Shown here: positions 57,771 through 64,000 of the stretch, piece by piece
Layout of the letters: every line of letters starts with the position of its first letter
How positions within the stretch are numbered: position 1 is the stretch's first letter
Assembly: GCA_022606135.1 (NCBI GenBank)
Contig: JABYQN010000008.1
Location: 434,001 to 498,000, forward strand
Source of the DNA: Fomes fomentarius
Lineage: Eukaryota > Basidiomycota > Agaricomycetes > Polyporales > Polyporaceae
DNA: 64,000 nt
Direction of reading: 5' to 3'
Program-made: the position numbers and the translations under genes
Notes under the pieces: generated by a model
Databases searched by the model: none
Seen by the model: only the letters and a program-made list of their open reading frames with translations
Told to the model about the DNA's origin: nothing

Positions 57771-59064
57771 ATGCCTGCTCGAGTCACAACCCCAACTGCT
57801 GGTCCGTGCTCGCAAGAGGAGTCCCTTATCGTTAGTACCGTGGATGGCGAAAGTGCACAAAAATACCTCTACCTACCGGATACGATGGCGAGCTGGCCGT
57901 GGCCTCGAAGAATGAATCCTTATTACGAGGAAGTCGCTCTCGAGGCGAACGCGTGGATGAAGTCCTTCGAACCCCTCGATCCTGAGTCCCAAGACGCTTT
58001 TGACAAGTGCGATATTGGCCGTCTCGCAGCTCTCATCTACCCTCAAGTATCGCGTGGTACGTGGCTCTCGTCGGTACAGAAAGCGGCCATCTCTACTGAC
58101 ATGGTACTCTCAGATATTCTTCGTATTGCCATCGACCTCATGAATATCTTCCTCCTCATTGACGAGTACACCGACATCGTACCCGCGCTAGTTGTCCGTG
58201 AGATGATTGGCGTCATCATAGACGCTATCCAACACCCGGACATACCCCGTCCCAAAGGGGAGGTTGTGCTTGGAGAGATGATGAGACAGTAAGCATCAGC
58301 CTCCCTTATCTGCTACGAAGATGTTTAGAAAATATATGTATTCCAGGTTCTGGACTCGCGCTCGAAACATGGCGACTCCCGAGGCATGCAGACACTTCCA
58401 AGGGGCATCCATCGCCTACTTCTCTTCCATCATCGACCAAGCCGAGCACCGTGACAACAGCACCAACCTCACAATTGACGACTACCTCATGTCTCGTCGA
58501 AACAATGTCGGCATATTTCCCTGCTACGTCGTCGGCGAGCTCCTCCTTTCGATCCCCGATGAGGTATTCCACCACCCCGCCATACAGGAGCTCGGCCTCC
58601 TCATCGCCGATATCGTCGCTCTAGACAACGACATCGCCTCGTACAACAGAGAGCAGGCGATGGGCGACGACCAGTACAATATCCTCACGATCGTCATGTA
58701 CCAGTTCTCATGCGACGTTGACAGCGCGATGGAGTGGGTGGCGAGCTACCACAAGGAGATAGAAACGCGATTTATGACAGCGTACAAGAGCGTGCCTTCG
58801 TGGGGGCCCGAGGTGGATGTACAAGTCCAGGAGTACATTCAGCACCTCGCAAACTGGCCTCGCGGGAACGACTGTTGGAACTTCGAGTCCTGCAGGTATT
58901 TCGGGCGCAAGGGGCGCGAGTATCAGAAGACTCGTCTGGTGCCGCTGCTCCCCAAGCGATCGCGGAAGCCCAACCTCGAGCCGGAACAAGTTGAGGCTCC
59001 GCTCTTCGAGGAGCTTGAGCAGCAACAGGTAGACCCTTCGGGCATGGTCCTGGCGTATGCGTAG
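57771..59064 (+). CDS. Sesquiterpene synthase 2 (class I terpene cyclase)
   Basis: A 392-aa protein in three exons: 57771-58056, 58114-58288 and 58347-59064. Exon 2 is 175 nt, as in synthase 1, with the same intron phases. DEYTD is at residues 112-116 (FLLIDEYTD), NDIASYNRE at 248-256, and CRYFGRKGREYQKTRL near the C-terminus. WPWPRRMNPYYEE matches WPWPRNIHPYYE of synthase 1. Both active-site motifs are intact. It converts farnesyl diphosphate, probably by 1,11-cyclisation as in protoilludene-type enzymes; the product is unknown. The C-terminal tail (LEPEQVEAPLFEELEQQQ) differs from copy 1. An ATG at 57714 is in frame, but the family start is at 57771. Confidence 0.92.
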
Positions 59065-60350
59065 GAGCACACTGAATAACGAAAAGATGCACCTGTAGCA
59101 TGGTTATGAACATAGTTAGAAATTATGTATGGGCCTAAGCCGATGTTAACAGGTGTCCAACGGTTATTCCGGGGGCTTGACACGGAATATATACAACAAC
59201 GCTGCACAGCCTCGACGTTAATCTTCCCGCCAAAGACGAGTCAGACTGAAAATACCTGCGTCGTTATGTGAACAAGAATCATCAGATTACATGCAGTGTC
59301 ATCAATTGAGGTAAGGCTCGCTGATGGAGCGAAGCACGGTCTAGAAGCTATGGTCTTGGTACGGTCCGGAAAGCAATGCCCGAGACTGCACTGATGTGTC
59401 GATATTTGGAAGCGCGCTGCCATTTGGCCGCAAGTGTGTGGAGACAGACATCATCATCTGTACCGTTGAACATGGTCTTCTCGACCCTCGGAGGCGATGG
59501 TCCGAAGGATGGGATAGACCTCGTGATACAAGCTGTGAGTGCAAGGGAAAGAAAGCTGATTGAGGGCATTCCTTACCTAGGTTACTTCCTCGATATGGTA
59601 GGCTCGCTCCGCAGACTGGTTGAAATCTACGTCAAAATCGCCAACGACACGCTGTTAAGAGACTTAGTCGTTACCTTTGATTGCTCACTAGGAAGATGAC
59701 TTGAGGTAGCGTAGGGAGCTAAGGGCGCCTTTACGTTGAGAAAGGGCAAGTGACGAAGGTTCGGTCAACATGGCATGGACCCGTGGGCCCAACGGGAACT
59801 TGATATTGTTGCTCACACTGACAGAGATCTGCCATCCAATTTATGATGTGCGTGCATTACAGAACCATCACTGGTAGCCCGGCTCGCTCCAGACACCGAG
59901 CCTATACCAAGACAGACGAGGAGCCGGCGGGCGTGCTGCCGTGTTAGCGCATTGAGACGCTGAGTCGAACGGATCGAGAACCGGGATGCTGAGAGCAACA
60001 ACGATTGAACCTTAAACCTGCAGATAGAAGAAGTGGTTGAACAGATAATATGTAAGAGGGGAGGATCCAACTGTGGTGGAACTCATATTGTATACGGATA
60101 CAGGTCGAGGTTCCCCTCGTCAATATCTTGAAACTTGAGCAGTTTCATTTGTGGTGCCGGTGCCGCAGGAGGACATCAGTTGAACATCCATTTCTCATTA
60201 CCTTTGGTATTTGCGTCATGTCTTTGGGGAAGATTGTACATAGATAGGCTTATCAACAAGAGAACTGATTCCATCTACTGGACAAGGACGTAGAAGTACA
60301 TCTTGCTCTTGCATCAGACGTCTTCAACGACTGGTTCTCTGGGCTTGGAT
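59065..60350. other. Intergenic between convergent genes
   Basis: About 1.3 kb. A 107-codon + strand frame (59376-59699) contains GDGPKDGIDLVIQAVSARER and GIPYLGYFLDMVGSLRRLVE. These resemble the helical N-terminal segment of some basidiomycete NACHT/STAND proteins. It stops soon after and no NTPase follows, so it may be a relic; it is not called as a gene. Confidence 0.3.
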
Positions 60351-62359
60351 TCACTTTGAGCACCATCCGAATGCTGTTATATCAATCCAACATGAGCTAT
60401 GCCTTTGATGCCAATTATTGAATTTTGCGTGACCCACCGTGCTCGACTCCTCCTGGATATGAACAACGAATGCAGGCGTTCTGTCTGAGAGTTGCGGCCT
60501 ATGTATGCCCTGACTCGAGTTAATTGTGGTGAGATTGAAGGTATTGCAAGTGGTGTTTCTCTCTCCGACTTCACGAAAGTACTCCCTCATATTGAGCCTG
60601 ATGCACAGAAGGGTCTTGTCAGGACCGTTTGAGATATCATAGTGAGCTCCTATACTCACGTAGTGAGCAGTGCGTTTGCATAGACTTGCAAGATAGTATC
60701 GTGATCAGCCGTTGGTTGAAACAGAGTGGAGAAGTGCTTACACTTCGACATGATGAACGTGAAAAATAGGTCCAACATGGTATGCGGCGCAGTGACATAC
60801 TAATGGAATCACATCGTCAGTGAGGACTAAATGCCTGGGGAAAGGATAGAAATACCACGATAAGATTTCCCAAAATCCATAGTCTAAAGGATTTGTCATG
60901 AGGGAACATGAGTTGGGACACCACTCAGCATGAATATGAGAGCATCGCATACGCGCAGAGTGCTCCCGTAGTTATCGTCATTGTGATGAGCTTTGAGATG
61001 ATGTCGTTTGACCTGCCGGGGTGAACACTCAAGCTTGTGCACCTCCCAGTATACTGTGTGTCAAATTACCTGCGCACTCCAGTCCGACTCATCCATAGAT
61101 AGTAGCATAGCACGCCAGAAATAAGGGTATCAACTGCGCTGCCATATGATAGAAGGGCAAGAATATGGTGCTATCAAAAGAGCAGACATATATAAGCCAC
61201 CATGATATAGTTGGGAATGACTGACCTTGAGAGCAACAGCAGCTGCAGCAACACTGCGGTATTGAAAACTGAGGTTTGTGAAATATTAGCTTGGAGATCT
61301 TATCCCTCACGGAACTCGACACTCACATGCGTATTCCAAATGCTATCCGACAATTTTGGCAGGTCAATGATTAGTAGACTGGAGACACAGACAAGAGTAC
61401 AACGTACAAAGATTCAATCCTGGTAGATACATAGGTAAGCCTGCGGTCAGCCCTCTAGTCCACACGAGAAAAAGTTGAGAGTGTACCGAATCGAGCTGTG
61501 CATGTGAATACCTGCCAGACCAATTCAGCGAGTCAGCAGTCTCAATGCTTTAGCAATGCTAATGTTAGTCACCTACCCCAAATGAGACCAGATACCGGTT
61601 ACCGCTGACTGGTCACAGCGACTACGTCAGAAAGTTTCTCTGAAAAAGGGAAAACAACAGGGAGCACATACGACACCATAAACGATAGAGATTGAATGCG
61701 TTGAAGAGTAGCGCGAGGATTCCCTGACAAATGCTTGAGGAACTACATTGGCATCGGTTCATATAAGACCTACATTGACGTTGATCTCGAGCTTGAAATT
61801 GCGATGATGTCAGCACCAATGACCTCAACTAGAAATACCCAAGCCTCACTGGACCGCTCCTGAGTTGAGATCAATACAGACGAGCATGTTGGAAAACAAG
61901 AAACCTGCCATATCAATGTGGTCTCAATCTTGCTGGGGTTTGCGAAGTCTAGTACTAGGTAGGTGTAGGTCTGATGTATGACTAGTGCCTGGTGTGAGCT
62001 GTCGAGTATGCTGTTTTCCAGGAATCTTCAAGACTGAGGAGACACCATTGTATTGTGCTTCTTACAGGACCATTCCGACCTGCGAGGAAAGTTGAGCGTC
62101 TCAAGCTGCTTTTTACATTCGAAGAGCCTTACCAGTAGGTGAAGCCATCGTCCGTCATTAGCTGCTCTGGGTGACCGAAAGTAGGAGAACGTTTGCAGAC
62201 AGGTGAGGCCATATATCCTAGGTTCAGTTGATGCGTTAGCGCAACTCTAATTTAAGTGATCAAAAGAGGTACACTCAACATTGAGGAGAATACGGCCCCT
62301 AAGAACAAAACTCCAAGATTTTTATTCAGGTAACTCTCGGAGAGGTGCAAAGAAGTCAT
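60351..62359 (-). CDS. DUF6534 integral membrane protein, copy b
   Basis: A multi-exon gene that can be followed almost throughout. Exon 1 (62280-62359) gives MTSLHLSESYLNKNLGVLFL. Exon 2 (62133-62217) gives IYGLTCLQTFSYFRSPRAAN. A 14-nt micro-exon (62066-62079) gives VGMVL. Later pieces are ILDSSHQALVIHQTYTYLVL; ILALLFNAFNLYRLWC joined to LSGNRYLVSFG; AVDTLISGVLCYYLWMSRTG; SNDIISKLITMTITTGAL; LWILGNLIVYVTAPHTMLDL; FFTFIMSK; VYANALLTT; and LNMREYFRE. The last exon (60351-60597) continues to the stop. The order and the SRTG, LITxTITTG and LNxRxxF blocks match DUF6534. Function unknown; multi-span membrane topology. It is convergent with sesquiterpene synthase 2. Exon borders in 61250-61990 are partly uncertain. 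Confidence 0.78.
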
Positions 62360-64000
62360 GACTGGAGCCGCTGAATGCTCTGCAGAGACGTGGTTGCTTA
62401 TATACATCTAATTCGGGAATCAGCGCGAGATGTCAGTCGGACAGAGTACACAATGATGATGGGAAAGCTTTCATTCGGTCTCTAGAGTAGTTGGGGCATG
62501 TACTTGAGCGGTATTCCGTGGCAGATGGGTGATGATAGCTGTCATTCAAGGTGAGATGGATAGCACACGTTGCTATTCTTTCGTGGCACCGAAGAGTAGT
62601 ATATTAAGGTTTCAGCAATATACTCTCCATATCCAACCCAATGGTTTGGATCATTCACATCAAGCTAAAGTTTAGTTGGCCTGATGTATCACAACGAAGC
62701 TAATGACTCTGACGCCAGATGTGTCATTCACACTCACCGAGGGTTGGTCACAGTGTGCGTTATCCGGGAATATCATGCCCAGCAGCATCGCGTGGGCGAT
62801 TTCAACTCAATCTCTAGGGTGTTCTCTGACTTATACACTGCTGTTGGTTCATATTTGCACATATATAAGATCCAGTGTTCTATTCGTGCACATTCTCAGA
62901 CTGGCAGGACAGTCAGACGAGGTCAGCCATCACACTCTCCAGCGACATTGCGGGAACATCCCGGACCGCACGTTTGTACCGTATCACAGGCGACTGTGCA
63001 GCCACCGACGGTGGGCACGCGCAGTCATAGTGGCTTCACGTCAGGCTAAGTGGGATGACATTTGACTGTTTCTTGTGTGTATGCCCTTGTTAGACTCATC
63101 CGCACCTAGCCCCCGTCATTCCCACAACATAAACTTGACTGTTCGTGCAGCGCCAGCGCATACTCAAAATATCGTCACGGCATCTTTAGATCATTCTCAT
63201 GATTGTCCTGGCTGAACGCCCGCCTTAGTAGCCAGTCACTGAGCTGGCAAGAGATCTGGAGCATCGGCTTTCTCCACTTGCTACCGGAGTTCACACATCT
63301 GAAGCGATTGTGAGTACTATCCCCGCAAAAATGTGCCTGCTGCTAGCTATCCTTATCTAACATCTGTTGCACCTTCCGACTCTTCGCTGTCGTCACGCCC
63401 ATGATCATGTTGTTTTACCCACTCATGGACCATTAGTTGCTCCTGCTCGCCATCGACTGTTCTCACTTCGCTATTCCCTCATATTGACGTCGAAAGAGTC
63501 ATGGCCTTGGCTGTACATGTAGGAGTGCGGCGACAAACCCGGACAACTTGCCCTGTGTACTCCGCTACGTCGAGTCGTACCAGGTTTCAAGAAAGCGTAT
63601 CTTGTAGCTCTCATGCATAGTGCACTGTTGCAGAGAATGAGGATATGCCGGTTTGAACGACGCGAGTGAGGTTGAATGGACGTATGTGGGTTCTCAGTGA
63701 GTCAGGCCGGGAAGAGATGATTGAACGGCTGACAATAAAAGAGTCCTTCGTGCTGATGCATAATTGCATCTCGAGAAGAATGCGGGTGTTATATACCACA
63801 ACCTGAGAGTTCCCCGGATATCCGGAAGCAGTGCGGCGTGTTCAACATGGATGTTACGGATGAATGATTACTCACAGCATCCAGGACATTTGCAGCGCTC
63901 GCCAACGCGTGCACAAGTGTTAGTCAGCTAACCCTCCCCGAGCCGATGGACGACACGGAGGCTGGTGAGCGCGAGAGACGGTGTGCGGATCGGGCAATTC
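62360..64000. other. Intergenic to right edge, no gene recognised
   Basis: Upstream region of DUF6534 copy b, then about 1.4 kb without a supported gene. A short - strand segment near 63870-63930 (LVHALASAANVLDA followed by a GTGAGT donor) could be the first exon of another gene, but is too short to call. Confidence 0.35.

Noticed and set aside
1..64000. CRISPR arrays, prokaryotic operons, phage genes
   Set aside because: Spliceosomal introns, fungal gene families and a nuclear-type tRNA show this is eukaryotic DNA; no regularly spaced repeats were seen.

Overview
The window reads as nuclear DNA of an agaricomycete (mushroom-forming) basidiomycete. Genes are intron-rich with short GT-AG introns, mostly 45-65 nt. 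The gene families also fit: DUF6534 membrane proteins, HET-domain proteins starting with Met-Trp-Leu-Leu/Ser, sesquiterpene synthases of the DEYTD type, serine-rich cupredoxins, and F-box/LRR proteins. I rebuilt gene models by hand from splice sites and reading frames. Protein families were assigned from recognised motifs, not from a search.

Layout. 0-6 kb: the 5' end of a cysteine-rich secreted or membrane protein leaves the left edge; two decayed genes (one unknown, one SAM methyltransferase) flank an intact 72-aa DASH subunit gene, DAD4. 6-21 kb: three HET-domain paralogues are interleaved with a divergent pair of GPI-type cupredoxins and an intact THI5 gene. 21-26 kb: sparse, with a divergent pair of small secreted-protein genes. 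26.5 kb: an intron-containing tRNA-Ala(AGC). 26.6-31.2 kb: a gene-poor stretch holding three copies of a 47-nt intron-like repeat. 31-42 kb: conserved genes, namely a YHR202W-type metallophosphatase, zeta-COP, a carnosine N-methyltransferase (N2227) protein, a proline-rich hypothetical protein, a fourth HET paralogue and a membrane-anchored HSL-type hydrolase. 44-62 kb: F-box/LRR, sesquiterpene synthase and DUF6534 genes occur in that order twice (44.2-50.5 kb intact; 55.4-62.4 kb with the F-box copy decayed). Clathrin light chain and an LRR membrane protein lie between the two blocks.

The genes do not form one pathway. Two themes stand out. The first is four HET-domain genes that share one intron position and a conserved C-terminal half, suggesting a local family of self/non-self recognition proteins. 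The second is an apparently duplicated F-box - terpene synthase - DUF6534 block. If that pairing recurs elsewhere, it would suggest a link between sesquiterpene production and this uncharacterised membrane-protein family.
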